Positions 40,789-49,927 of a DNA stretch of 55,354 nt are shown one piece after another. Source of the DNA: Candidatus Caenarcanales bacterium (GTDB lineage: Bacteria > Cyanobacteriota > Vampirovibrionia > 2-02-FULL-35-15); contig JAGVKQ010000010.1 of NCBI GenBank assembly GCA_020050435.1, positions 1-55,354 of the forward strand, given 5' to 3'. The notes beneath the pieces were generated by a model that was not told where the DNA came from, made no database searches, and saw only the letters and a program-made list of their open reading frames with translations. Made by a program: the position numbers and the translations under genes. Every line of letters starts with the position of its first letter. The first letter of the stretch is position 1.

Positions 40789-43700
40789 ATGGATGTAGCA
40801 ACTAAAGATATTCCACAACATGTGCCATTGCATTTGCATACTGAGTACAGTCTCCTAGATGGTGCCAGTAGAATAAAAGATCTTGTACAAAAAGCAAAGT
40901 TGCATAATATGCCGGCTTTAGCAGTTACAGATCACGGTGTAATGTATGGTGGCTTAGAATTATTTAGAACTTGTAAGGCAGAGGGTATTAAGCCCATTAT
41001 TGGGTGTGAAGTTTATACAGTAAATTGTGATCACAAAGATAAATCTGTTCGAAATCCACTTTATCATTTAATTTTACTAGCTAAAAATGATGAAGGATAT
41101 ATAAATCTATCTAAAATTGCTTCTGAAAGCAGCTTAAATGGTTTTTACTATAAACCTAGAATTAGCAAAGAATTTTTACAAGAACATAATAAAGGATTAA
41201 TAGCTCTCACCGCATGTCTTGGTGGAGAAGTCCCGAATAATTTACTTAGTAAAAATTATGACAGAGCCAGAGATGTCGCTGAGTTTTATAAGAGTATTTA
41301 TGGTGAGGATTTTTATTTAGAAATTCAAGATCATGGTTTTGCTGAGGAAAAATTTGTAAACACTCAGATGATAAAACTAGCTGGTGAATTAGGCATTAGT
41401 CTTGTTGCTACTAATGATAGCCATTTTACAAATAGAGAAGATGCTATTGCACAGGATGCAATGCTTTGTCTGCAGACGAATAAGTCTGTAAAAGATTTTC
41501 CTAGAATGCGTTTTACAGGAAATGAGTTCTTGAAAAATGGTCTTGAGATGATGAGATTGTATCAGGATCAAATCCCTGAAGATGAGATAAAAAAAGCTGT
41601 TTTAAGGACACCACTTGAAATTACTGAAAAAGTTGGAGAATATAAAATACTCTCTGAAAATTTCATAAGATTGCCTGAATTCCCTTTGCCAGAAAGACAA
41701 ACAAAAGAAAGCTATCTCTCTGAGCTTGTATGGAAGGGTATACAAGAAAGATACTCACAAATGACTGCTCAGATTGATGAAAGAGTAAGAATTGAACTCG
41801 ATGTTATTTTTAAACAAGGATTTGCAAACTATTTTTTAATTGTCTGGGATTTTATAAAATATGCTAAAGATCACAAAATAGCAGTAGGTCCAGGGAGAGG
41901 ATCAGCAGCAGGTTCCATCGTAGCCTATGCCCTTAGAATTACAGATATTGACCCTCTTAGATATAATCTACTTTTTGAAAGATTCTTAAATCCAGAAAGA
42001 AAGTCTCTACCAGATATTGATACTGATTTTTGTATAGAACGTAGAGATGAAATTCTTGAATATGTAAGAAATAAATATGGAAAAGATAGAGTATCTCAAA
42101 TAATTACATTTAACAAACTTGCATCCAGGGCAGTTTTAAAGGATATGGCAAGGGTTTTAAATTATCCATATAGTGAGTCTGAAAAACTTGCAAAACTAAT
42201 CCCTGTAGTAAGAGGAAAGCCGCGTGAGTTGGAGTGGATGAAAGAAAATCACTCAGAATTTAAGCAACTTTATAAAGACAATTCTGAGGTCAAGGAAGTT
42301 GTAGATCTTGCTGTAAAACTAGAAGGTATAAATAAGTCATTTGGAGTTCATGCTGCAGGAGTTGTAATTTCAGATAAACCATTGGAAGAGATCGTTCCAA
42401 TTTCTAAAAACAATGATGGCGCAGTAATTACTCAGTACAGCATGGATGATTTGGCTTATTTAGGTCTATTGAAAATGGACTTTTTAGGTCTTAGAAATCT
42501 AACAATGATAGATAGAGCCATTGAAATAATATCCCATACTAGAAATGTTGAAATAGATATTACTCAGATCCCTACAGATGATGAAAAAGTATTTAAAATG
42601 ATTTCTTCTGGAGACTTGGCTGGAATCTTTCAGCTAGAAACATCTTCTGGCATGAAACAAGTTGCAAAAGATATGAAGCCATCTACCCTTGAGGATTTGT
42701 CTGCTCTTATCGCTCTCTATCGTCCTGGTCCACTTGATACAGGGATGGTTGATGATTTTATCGAAAGAAAAAATGGAAAGAAGGAAATTAGATATTTAAT
42801 TCCTGAGCTTGAACCTGTTCTAAAAGATACATATGGAACCATTGTCTATCAAGAACAAATAATGCAGATTGCTCAAAGGCTTGCTAACTTTTCTCTTGGG
42901 GAAGCAGATCTTTTAAGGCGTGCAATGGGTAAAAAGAAACCACAGGAAATGGCTAAGTATAAAGGCAAATTCTTGGACGGTTTTAAGAAAAATAATTTTA
43001 GCTCAAAAGTTGCAGAAGAATTATTTGAAATGATGGTTAGCTTTGCTGAGTATTGCTTCAATAAATCACATAGTGCTGCATATGGTCTTATTACATATCA
43101 AACAGCTTATCTTAAAGCAAATTATCCACTTGAATATTTAACAGCACTTTTATCTAGTGTGCTTGATGATCAAGATAGGATTAAATATTATATGGCAGAG
43201 TGTAGAAGAATGGGAATTAAAATTCTCCCTCCAAATGTAAATATATCAGGAGTGAACTTTACAGCTGATCCTGAAACGAATTCTATAAGATTTGGCTTGG
43301 GAGCTATTAAGAATGTAGGAATTCCTGCAGTTCATGAAATTATTAAAGCTAGATCAGAAAATGGAATATTTAAATCCTTTACTGAATTTTGTGGATTGGT
43401 AGATTTGAAAATCGTCAATAAAAAATCTTTAGAAGGATTAATTAAATGTGGTGCTATGGATTCTTATGGTGAAACCAGAAAGGGTATGGTTGAATCACTA
43501 GAAAATATTGTTGGTCAAGCTCAAAGAAATAAAGGAATGCTTTTAAGTGGTCAGTTAAATTTATTTGGTACTATAAGTGACTTTATTGATAAAACCACCA
43601 CTAATGTAAATGGAAAATCTGTAATAAAAGATGAATATCTTCAAAAAGAACTTTGCTTAATGGAAAAAGAACTTACAGGTTTTTATATTACAAGTCATCC

Positions 43701-44319
43701 CATGGACGGTGTGCCTGAAATGATTATGAAGGCTGCTAATTGTAATTTGTCTGAGCTTGCTGAAAACCCAGATAATGCAGAAGTTCTTTTAATTGCTGTA
43801 ATTTCTGGAGTGACAAAAAAACTTACAAAAACAAATAAATTAATAGCTATTATTCAACTTGAAGACATGCTTGGAAAAATTGAAGCGGTAATGTTCTCTG
43901 AGCCATTTTCCCAGTTTGAATTAATGCTTATTCCTGAAACTACCGTTGCTGTGGTGGGACGAGTTCAGCATAGAAGTGAAGGTGACTTGAGTTTTCAAAT
44001 TAAATCGGTTCAAAGAGTTGAAGAGATGGAAATGCTCTCTATAGAACTTGATGAAAAAATTACAAACGATAAAGAAATTTATACAAATATACATTTTTTA
44101 AGAAGCCTTTTACAAAAAGAAAAACCAAATGCTTTTTATCCAGTATTGTTGACTGCAAATAAAAATAATAAGAAAAGTTCCTTTTTATTAGATAGAAGAT
44201 TTTGGGTGAAACCAAATGACGATTTAGTCAATAATATTTCTAAGCTTTCACCTAATATTACTGTGAAGATTGTTAGACCTTTTAACTCCCCAAATCAAGC
44301 CTTAGCCCTAAGTATCTAG
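40789..44319 (+). CDS. dnaE: DNA polymerase III alpha subunit
   Basis: A 1176-residue replicative polymerase catalytic subunit (DnaE type, not PolC). The N-terminal PHP domain starts PLHLHTEYSLLDGASR. The polymerase active-site Asps are D409 and D411 in LPDIDTDF and D564 in KMDFLGLRNL. GRGSAAGSIVAYAL, the FGVHAAGVVIS segment, and ALYRPGPLDTGM are present. The tau/beta-binding and OB-fold region with QLEDMLGKIEAVMF is near residue 1030. Not split and no intein, unlike dnaE in many photosynthetic cyanobacteria, where it is split by an intein. Confidence 0.97.
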   Translation: MDVATKDIPQHVPLHLHTEYSLLDGASRIKDLVQKAKLHNMPALAVTDHGVMYGGLELFRTCKAEGIKPIIGCEVYTVNCDHKDKSVRNPLYHLILLAKNDEGYINLSKIASESSLNGFYYKPRISKEFLQEHNKGLIALTACLGGEVPNNLLSKNYDRARDVAEFYKSIYGEDFYLEIQDHGFAEEKFVNTQMIKLAGELGISLVATNDSHFTNREDAIAQDAMLCLQTNKSVKDFPRMRFTGNEFLKNGLEMMRLYQDQIPEDEIKKAVLRTPLEITEKVGEYKILSENFIRLPEFPLPERQTKESYLSELVWKGIQERYSQMTAQIDERVRIELDVIFKQGFANYFLIVWDFIKYAKDHKIAVGPGRGSAAGSIVAYALRITDIDPLRYNLLFERFLNPERKSLPDIDTDFCIERRDEILEYVRNKYGKDRVSQIITFNKLASRAVLKDMARVLNYPYSESEKLAKLIPVVRGKPRELEWMKENHSEFKQLYKDNSEVKEVVDLAVKLEGINKSFGVHAAGVVISDKPLEEIVPISKNNDGAVITQYSMDDLAYLGLLKMDFLGLRNLTMIDRAIEIISHTRNVEIDITQIPTDDEKVFKMISSGDLAGIFQLETSSGMKQVAKDMKPSTLEDLSALIALYRPGPLDTGMVDDFIERKNGKKEIRYLIPELEPVLKDTYGTIVYQEQIMQIAQRLANFSLGEADLLRRAMGKKKPQEMAKYKGKFLDGFKKNNFSSKVAEELFEMMVSFAEYCFNKSHSAAYGLITYQTAYLKANYPLEYLTALLSSVLDDQDRIKYYMAECRRMGIKILPPNVNISGVNFTADPETNSIRFGLGAIKNVGIPAVHEIIKARSENGIFKSFTEFCGLVDLKIVNKKSLEGLIKCGAMDSYGETRKGMVESLENIVGQAQRNKGMLLSGQLNLFGTISDFIDKTTTNVNGKSVIKDEYLQKELCLMEKELTGFYITSHPMDGVPEMIMKAANCNLSELAENPDNAEVLLIAVISGVTKKLTKTNKLIAIIQLEDMLGKIEAVMFSEPFSQFELMLIPETTVAVVGRVQHRSEGDLSFQIKSVQRVEEMEMLSIELDEKITNDKEIYTNIHFLRSLLQKEKPNAFYPVLLTANKNNKKSSFLLDRRFWVKPNDDLVNNISKLSPNITVKIVRPFNSPNQALALSI

Positions 44320-44387
44320 TTTTCATTAAGAAAGAGTAAAGAGACTAGGAAACATATATATAGGGAATATTAGCTAAAATAAGTTTT

Positions 44388-44416
44388 TTGATGTTTTAAA
44401 AAAATTAAAGTAAGAT
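44388..44416 (+). promoter_or_regulatory. Promoter of the bifunctional-nuclease gene
   Basis: -35 TTGATG (44388-44393), 17-bp spacer, -10 TAAGAT (44411-44416), then 6 nt to the ATG at 44423. Both elements and a canonical spacing are visible, and the start point would fall on or next to the start codon. Confidence 0.65.
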
Positions 44417-44422
44417 ATTTAT

Positions 44423-44935
44423 ATGGATATCAAGATGATAGAAATGTTTGTTACTGGCATCGCTATTGATGTTAGAAATAATCATCCGTTGGTTATCCTT
44501 AATGACTCTACAAAAAAACGAGCATTACCTATATGGATTGGGCAGGCCGAAGCTCAGGCAATAGCTAGGGCATTGGAAGGATTTAAGCCTGAAAGACCAT
44601 TAACTCATGACTTAATGATTAATGTCGTTGAATCTACAGGATTTAAGGTCCATCATATAGAAATAAATGATTTGAATGAAAATACTTATTTCTCTTCTTT
44701 AGTTATAGAAAATGCTATAGGTGAACTTATAGCCATCGATTCCAGACCCAGCGATGCAATTGCTATTTCTATTAGGGTTGATTGCCCTATTTATATTACT
44801 GAAAAAGTATTTGATGATGGGACTATTCCTACTGAAATAGAAGAAGATGATGAAGAAGAGGAAGAAGACAAAGAAGCATTTAAAAACTTTGTACAAAATG
44901 TTAAGGCATCTGATTTTAAATTGACAGATAACTAA
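44423..44935 (+). CDS. Bifunctional nuclease (DUF151/BFN) family protein
   Basis: A 170-residue BFN-domain protein. VTGIAIDVRNNHPLVILND, LPIWIGQAEAQAIARALEG and RPLTHDLMINVVESTGFKVHHIEIND, with SRPSDAIAISIRVDCPIYI, are the family motifs. Plant and bacterial members have been described as DNase/RNases; some act in regulation. The C-terminal tail is strongly acidic (a run of 12 or so Glu/Asp), unlike the compact family core. The promoter lies directly against the start codon. Confidence 0.9.
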   Translation: MDIKMIEMFVTGIAIDVRNNHPLVILNDSTKKRALPIWIGQAEAQAIARALEGFKPERPLTHDLMINVVESTGFKVHHIEINDLNENTYFSSLVIENAIGELIAIDSRPSDAIAISIRVDCPIYITEKVFDDGTIPTEIEEDDEEEEEDKEAFKNFVQNVKASDFKLTDN

Positions 44936-44942
44936 TTATTTC

Positions 44943-45041
44943 ACGTCATTGCGAGCCGAATGAAATGAGGCGTGGCAATCTACTTACTTAAATACGTTTT
45001 CGAGATTGCTTCGTTGGGTAAAACCCTCCTCGCAATGACGT
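44943..45041. repeat. 99-bp inverted repeat between convergent genes
   Basis: The ends ACGTCATTGCGAG and CTCGCAATGACGT are perfect inverted copies; the interior has a second AGATTGC/GCAATCT pair. The type matches the widespread CGTCATTGCGAG...CGCAATGACG family seen in unrelated bacteria. It lies between the convergent bifunctional-nuclease and REC-GGDEF-REC genes and may terminate both. Confidence 0.85.
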
Positions 45042-45045
45042 TCTT

Positions 45046-46413
45046 CTAAAGCAATATATTCGATCTTATCCTAGTTCTTAATAAGTACCTTATTTCAGAA
45101 AATAATACTTGTAATTCATAAGGTTTTGGTAAATAAAGATCAGCACCACATTCTAAAGCTTTCATGTGGTCTGAATTCTTAGTAGTAATAATTAGCCATA
45201 TACCAGCAAGATTTACATCCTGTTTTATTTTTCTTGAAAGCTCAAAACCATCAAAATTTCCTGCGAAAAGCTCTGTCTCAAGAAGTATAAGTTCTGGTCT
45301 CCAGTTATTAATTAATTCCCAGGACTCATCAGTGCTGTGAGCTGCTTCTACTACGTAACCTTCTAGCTCTAGTGTGTCGCGAAGCAAAAGTGACATTGAG
45401 GCATCAGGCTCAATCACGAGTATTTTAATTCTTTTATCGCTGCGTGCTGACTCGCTGGATGAAAGTCTAAGTCTGTCACTTACCCAGTCAGAGCCATTTT
45501 TACTTTTAGCTAGATACCTCATATCACGGGCTGCTTGTAAAATTTCAACGGCACTTGAAAAATTTCTTCTCCCTTTTGCTGTAACACCTATACTAATAGA
45601 AACTAGAGGAACTCTTCTTTTCATTCCTTTTGCTCCAACGCCAATTACATAACCTCTTGAAGCATCCTCTTTTGTGTAAAATCTTGGAGAAATAAAATCA
45701 AATCTTCTGCAGATCTCTTCAGCCATGGCTTCAGCTCTATCACTTCTTGTAATAAATAAGAAATCATCACTATCTCTATGTGCTAAAAAATCATCATTGT
45801 TTACTACTGATTTTAAAACTGCTGCTAGAGCTTTAATCATTTGATCACCCAGGCTTTCACCGTAGGTTTCATTGTAAATTCTTAAATTATCTAAATCGAT
45901 TGAAAGTATTGCCCAGTCATCTAATTCTAATAAACAATTTTCTAAAACATTACTTGCAACTACTCCATCGGGTAGACCTGTTAAGAGATTAACGTGAGTT
46001 TCTTGTCTTCTTCTGAGATGTGCCATGACTCTAAATGCAATTTCTTTTGTGGACATTGGATAAGAAATTACATCGTCTGCACCAGCTCTTAATACTTCTA
46101 TTCTCTCATCAGAACTATCCTCGTGCACTAGAGAAACAATAATTGGTCTTGGATTTATCTCTAACCCTTTTATTGTTTGAAAAAAGTTTAAACCATGATC
46201 ACTTGTTATGTTACTGTAAATTAAGATAAGATCAGGCTTTAAAAGTTTTAAATTGCTTTCTGCAGAATTAACATTATCAATTACGTCTACTTTAAATCCG
46301 GCTTGCTCTAATGACAAAGAAATAACTTTACTCTCCTCATTTGAGATAAATAGTATTTTTGGTTGTGGTTGGATTGATGGCATTTGTTTATAGTGGGATT
46401 GCTTGACTGGCAA
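45046..46413 (-). CDS. REC-GGDEF-REC protein with degenerate active sites
   Basis: A 455-residue protein. REC1, about 17-135; GGDEF domain, about 142-318, opening LLTGLPD and containing LSIDLDNLRIYNETYGESLGD; REC2, about 328-448. In REC1 the phosphoacceptor position is Tyr66 (PDLILIYSN) and the conserved Lys position is Tyr118. In REC2 it is Glu379 (PELILLETE) with Lys430 kept. The GGDEF motif reads RDSDDF (213-218). So neither normal phosphorylation nor cyclic-di-GMP synthesis is expected; the protein may be a scaffold or binding protein. Overlaps the histidine kinase gene by 26 bp. Confidence 0.88.
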   Translation of the reverse strand: MPVKQSHYKQMPSIQPQPKILFISNEESKVISLSLEQAGFKVDVIDNVNSAESNLKLLKPDLILIYSNITSDHGLNFFQTIKGLEINPRPIIVSLVHEDSSDERIEVLRAGADDVISYPMSTKEIAFRVMAHLRRRQETHVNLLTGLPDGVVASNVLENCLLELDDWAILSIDLDNLRIYNETYGESLGDQMIKALAAVLKSVVNNDDFLAHRDSDDFLFITRSDRAEAMAEEICRRFDFISPRFYTKEDASRGYVIGVGAKGMKRRVPLVSISIGVTAKGRRNFSSAVEILQAARDMRYLAKSKNGSDWVSDRLRLSSSESARSDKRIKILVIEPDASMSLLLRDTLELEGYVVEAAHSTDESWELINNWRPELILLETELFAGNFDGFELSRKIKQDVNLAGIWLIITTKNSDHMKALECGADLYLPKPYELQVLFSEIRYLLRTRIRSNILL

Positions 46414-47449
46414 CTACTGCAGGTAACGTTACACTAAAGGTTGTTTCACCGACCTTACTTTTTACTGATATTTCTCCCTTAAGTGCAAGAACTAATGACT
46501 TTGTTATAAAAAGACCAAGACCCGTCCCTTGAGCCTGTCTTGTTAATGGATTATCAAGTCTTCCAAACTTTGTAAAAATCTTTTGTTGGTCAGATTCACC
46601 AATTCCAATTCCATAATCTGTTATTTCTATTTTTAAGTAATCCTTTACATTATTTTCATTTTTTAAAGAACTAGCTTTTATGTTCACTCTTCCTTGATTC
46701 GGAGAATATTTAATAGCATTATCGATTAAATTGGTTAATATTTGTTCTAGTCTATCGGCATCTGCGTAAACGTTTGGAAGATTCTCTTCAATGTCTTTAA
46801 TTATTTTATGAGTTGTCCATTTTGCATTTAAAGATTCACATACTTTATTAATGTATTTTTTTAAATCCAATGCTCTTATTGTTAATTGTTGACCTTGAGA
46901 TTCCAGCCTCGAAACAGCAAGAAGATCTTCAACAAGTCTTGTAAGTCTATCTGCTTGTTCTTTGATTATTGCTACATATTTTTTTTTATTTTCTTCTGTT
47001 AACTTTTCTCCGGACCGAATTAAAGTTTCTGCAAAACCTTTAATACTGGTAAGTGGAGTTCTTAGTTCATGACTGACGGTACTAACAAAATCAATTTGAG
47101 CTCTATCTACCATGGAGTCTAAAGAACTTTCTGTATAAAAAGTTGTAAGATAGCCACCACTATTTACTTCTATCTGCATTGCTTTAAGGGTAATTCTTTT
47201 CCCATCGTTTCTATTAAAAATGGCAGCCTGGGGTTTTATGTCAGATTCACCATCAGGGTTTACAAAGCTTTCAGGTAGAGAAAAAAGTTTTGATACATCC
47301 TGATTAATTAATTCTTGATTGCTGTATCCTGAAATCTTTTCAATAACACTATTGATAAAAATAATTTTTCCTGACTGATTAGACAGTACGTAGCCATTTG
47401 GAGAAGACAAAAGGATTGCATTAAGTAATTCTTCTCTGTTAATAGTCAT
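46388..47449 (-). CDS. PAS-domain sensor histidine kinase, soluble
   Basis: A 353-residue cytoplasmic kinase with no membrane segment. PAS domain about 8-110 (SPNGYVLSNQSGKIIFINSVIEKISGYS). HisKA at 117-180 with phospho-His127 in VSTVSHELRTPLTS. HATPase_c at about 215-345 with the N box NLIDNAIKYSP, G1 DYGIGIG, and GTGLGLF. The H box and ATPase motifs are intact, so the kinase should be active. Its overlapping partner lacks the acceptor Asp in both receivers, so the phosphate target is probably another protein. Likely cytosolic redox or ligand sensing. Confidence 0.92.
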   Translation of the reverse strand: MTINREELLNAILLSSPNGYVLSNQSGKIIFINSVIEKISGYSNQELINQDVSKLFSLPESFVNPDGESDIKPQAAIFNRNDGKRITLKAMQIEVNSGGYLTTFYTESSLDSMVDRAQIDFVSTVSHELRTPLTSIKGFAETLIRSGEKLTEENKKKYVAIIKEQADRLTRLVEDLLAVSRLESQGQQLTIRALDLKKYINKVCESLNAKWTTHKIIKDIEENLPNVYADADRLEQILTNLIDNAIKYSPNQGRVNIKASSLKNENNVKDYLKIEITDYGIGIGESDQQKIFTKFGRLDNPLTRQAQGTGLGLFITKSLVLALKGEISVKSKVGETTFSVTLPAVVASQAIPL

Positions 47450-47630
47450 CTTGTATGGATATCTTTCATTTTATATTTTCATGATAGGACCATTGTTAAA
47501 AATCCTAGTTAAAATCAGTATTTTCTTAATAATTTTATCTATTTATAGCATCTTATCTATACTGAAGAAAAAAATAATCTTGCCTTTACAATTTACTAAA
47601 CATTAATTATTCAAATAACATCGAAACCAT

Positions 47631-47660
47631 TTGAAAAGAATCAGTAAAGTATTGTAGTAT
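47631..47660 (+). promoter_or_regulatory. Probable rpsL-rpsG promoter
   Basis: -35 TTGAAA (47631-47636), 18-bp spacer, -10 TAGTAT (47655-47660). The start codon is 36 nt downstream and has a proper Shine-Dalgarno (GGGGAAAAAAGG), so this unit is not leaderless. Confidence 0.5.
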
Positions 47661-47696
47661 TTAATTCCGCTTAATTTGCAGGGGAAAAAAGGAAAA

Positions 47697-48089
47697 ATGC
47701 CTACAACAAATCAATTAATCAGAAAAGGTAGAAAGAAAATAAAAGTTAAAACTAAGTCACCAGCTTTACAAAGCTGTCCTCAGAAAAGAGGAGTTTGTAC
47801 TCAAGTTAAAACTACAACACCTAAAAAGCCAAACTCAGCACTTAGAAAAATTGCAAGAATCAAGTTAACTAATGGCATTGAAGTAACAGCTTATATACCA
47901 GGAGTTGGACACAATTTACAAGAGCACTCTGTTGTTTTAATCAGAGGTGGAAGAGTTAAAGATTTACCTGGTGTTAGATATCACATTATCAGAGGTACTC
48001 TTGATGCACAAGGTGTTAAGGGTAGAAAACAAAGCCGTTCAATGTATGGTGCAAAGAGAGAAGTTGTTAAGGCGCCAGCAGCAAAGTAA
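47697..48089 (+). CDS. rpsL: 30S ribosomal protein S12
   Basis: A 130-residue uS12. I start at ATG 47697 ([15 protein letters not shown]) with AAGG just before; a TTG in frame at 47676 adds seven unsupported residues. [41 protein letters not shown] is the decoding-centre region, with Lys at the usual streptomycin-resistance positions (TTPKKPNS). rpsG follows 47 bp downstream. Confidence 0.97.
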   Translation: MPTTNQLIRKGRKKIKVKTKSPALQSCPQKRGVCTQVKTTTPKKPNSALRKIARIKLTNGIEVTAYIPGVGHNLQEHSVVLIRGGRVKDLPGVRYHIIRGTLDAQGVKGRKQSRSMYGAKREVVKAPAAK

Positions 48090-48136
48090 AGTATGGGCAG
48101 GTTTGAAACCAGCTCTAACAAAGAAGAAGGAAAGCT

Positions 48137-48610
48137 ATGACTAGAAAAGATACAGGCGATAGAAGAAGAAAAATTGGGCCAGATCCAAAATTTAAAAGTC
48201 CACAAATTCAACGTTTCATAAATAGAATTATGCAAAGTGGAAAGAAATCTACAGCACAAGGTATTATTTATGATTCATTTGACATAATCAAAGAAAAAAC
48301 AAAACAAGACCCTCTAGATATTTTTAAGAAAGCTCTAAAGAATGTAACCCCACTTGTTAAAGTGAAAGCAAGAAGAATTGGTGGAAGTACTTATCAAGTA
48401 CCTGTTGAAGTCGGAAGCTTCGAAGGTGAATCATTAGGCTCTAGATGGTTAATCATTGCTGCTAGAAAAAGAAATGGCAGATCAATGAAAGATAAATTAG
48501 CTTCTGAATTCTTAGATGCTGCAGCTGGTCAAGGAGCTTCAGTTAAAAAAAGAGAAGAAGCTCATAAGATGGCTGAAGCAAATAAAGCTTTCGCTCACTA
48601 TCGCTATTAA
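48137..48610 (+). CDS. rpsG: 30S ribosomal protein S7
   Basis: A 157-residue uS7, primary binder of the 16S 3' domain. Motifs: KFKSPQIQRFINRIMQSGKKSTAQ, NVTPLVKVKARRIGGSTYQVPVEV, and the C-terminal KKREEAHKMAEANKAFAHYRY. AGGAAAG precedes the ATG. In most bacteria fusA and tuf follow; here the next genes are two minus-strand unknown proteins, so the str operon is cut after rpsG. Confidence 0.97.
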   Translation: MTRKDTGDRRRKIGPDPKFKSPQIQRFINRIMQSGKKSTAQGIIYDSFDIIKEKTKQDPLDIFKKALKNVTPLVKVKARRIGGSTYQVPVEVGSFEGESLGSRWLIIAARKRNGRSMKDKLASEFLDAAAGQGASVKKREEAHKMAEANKAFAHYRY

Positions 48611-48621
48611 AAAGAGATCCC

Positions 48622-49782
48622 TCATAAAGCAACTGACACAGGTCTTTGATCGGTCCTTACATCAAATTGATCGTCCTTTAGCCTTATTATATCTTCAGGT
48701 TCTCGGCTCCTAGGCTTTTTGGGGTCTTCAGAATTAGAATGTTCATGTTCTGCATGCGGTTTAACTTCTCCATTGAACTCGACAACTACATTTCCATTGT
48801 TGTCTAAGAAATATAATGGTGGATTACAGCCTAAGAACTCAAAGATTCCTTTTAAATGTTTTCTAAGACCATTGTTTCCTTCTTCAGATTCAGTGCCTAT
48901 TAAAAACTTTAAACTCTTTTCATTGAATGGGAAACCCAATGAATATTTTAATTCTGGGGATTTCTTTTTGGAAGAAAGCGCTGAAAGTGGATCTGAAATT
49001 ACATGTATTGTTTTTTGAAGGACAGAGCTTTGAAATCTTTCAGGTAAGAATGTTACTTTTCCTTGATCTACAAAAGTATCTAATCCATCGGCAAGTGCTG
49101 AGTAAGTAATTCCAATATCCACAAGAGTTTTTACTGGTCCAAAATTTAAAACCCATGGTACAACAGAAAGTAATCCAGATTCAATAATGGCTCTTCTGTC
49201 TGCCTGCGCACTTGTTAAACATGTTCTATGTTCACTTTTACTTGAATGTCCATCTCTGTCTGCTTTATTATATGAAACCATTAGTAAAAGACTCTTTTCC
49301 ATATAGGTAGAAGCTAATGAAGCAATATTTAATAAAGAAGAACCACTTAGGGCAATTTTATTAGACAACGATGTATTGCTGAAATCTTCATCTTCATGTT
49401 TAAAAAGTAAACTTTTACCAACACTAAGAAATCCTACACTTCCTGCTATAACTTGAAACCAGGCAAGGGCGCCCTCTTTAGCGATTTTGGGTAGGGTCTC
49501 TGATTGTGAAACTACTATTTGTGCAGATTCAGCTATTGTTGAAAATAAATTTACTAAAGTCGGAAGTCCTGGTAAACATTTTGCTAAAGAAATAGCATTT
49601 ACTGTTTCAATTACTTTTGATGCGGCTTCAGGTCCATATGGGAAACGATGAAATTCTCTATAATACTCATCTGCTTTTTTTGAATTATATTCTTTTGGTG
49701 TTAGTCCGTTACTCGTATAATCTTTTGTGCTAGAAACGATAGCTCCATTTTGGTTGTAAACCGTTCTTGCAATTAATGCCAT
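48622..49782 (-). CDS. Hypothetical protein, paralogue of the 426-aa protein (386 aa)
   Basis: No known family recognised. No signal peptide. Several moderately hydrophobic helical segments (about 45-75, 105-125, 140-165, 205-230). Residues about 142-245 and 285-325 align with the 426-aa protein encoded upstream: LSNKIALSGSSLLNIASL, VDIGITY, FLIGTESEEGNNGLR and FLGCNPPLYF. The C-terminal tail is disordered and charged. A weak GAGAG precedes the ATG. It converges on rpsG with an 11-bp gap, and lies 145 bp downstream of the related gene. Confidence 0.7.
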   Translation of the reverse strand: MALIARTVYNQNGAIVSSTKDYTSNGLTPKEYNSKKADEYYREFHRFPYGPEAASKVIETVNAISLAKCLPGLPTLVNLFSTIAESAQIVVSQSETLPKIAKEGALAWFQVIAGSVGFLSVGKSLLFKHEDEDFSNTSLSNKIALSGSSLLNIASLASTYMEKSLLLMVSYNKADRDGHSSKSEHRTCLTSAQADRRAIIESGLLSVVPWVLNFGPVKTLVDIGITYSALADGLDTFVDQGKVTFLPERFQSSVLQKTIHVISDPLSALSSKKKSPELKYSLGFPFNEKSLKFLIGTESEEGNNGLRKHLKGIFEFLGCNPPLYFLDNNGNVVVEFNGEVKPHAEHEHSNSEDPKKPRSREPEDIIRLKDDQFDVRTDQRPVSVAL

Positions 49783-49927
49783 CTACAGTTTTCTCTCAAA
49801 GATCATTCTTTACCACCTAACCTTATTAATATATTTTTACAGGATATAGGCAAAAAATTGTTTACTAAAAGAGGAAATCTTTTAAAAAAGTTATGTTAGT
49901 GAAAGTTGTTTGAATTGTGTTCGTAAT

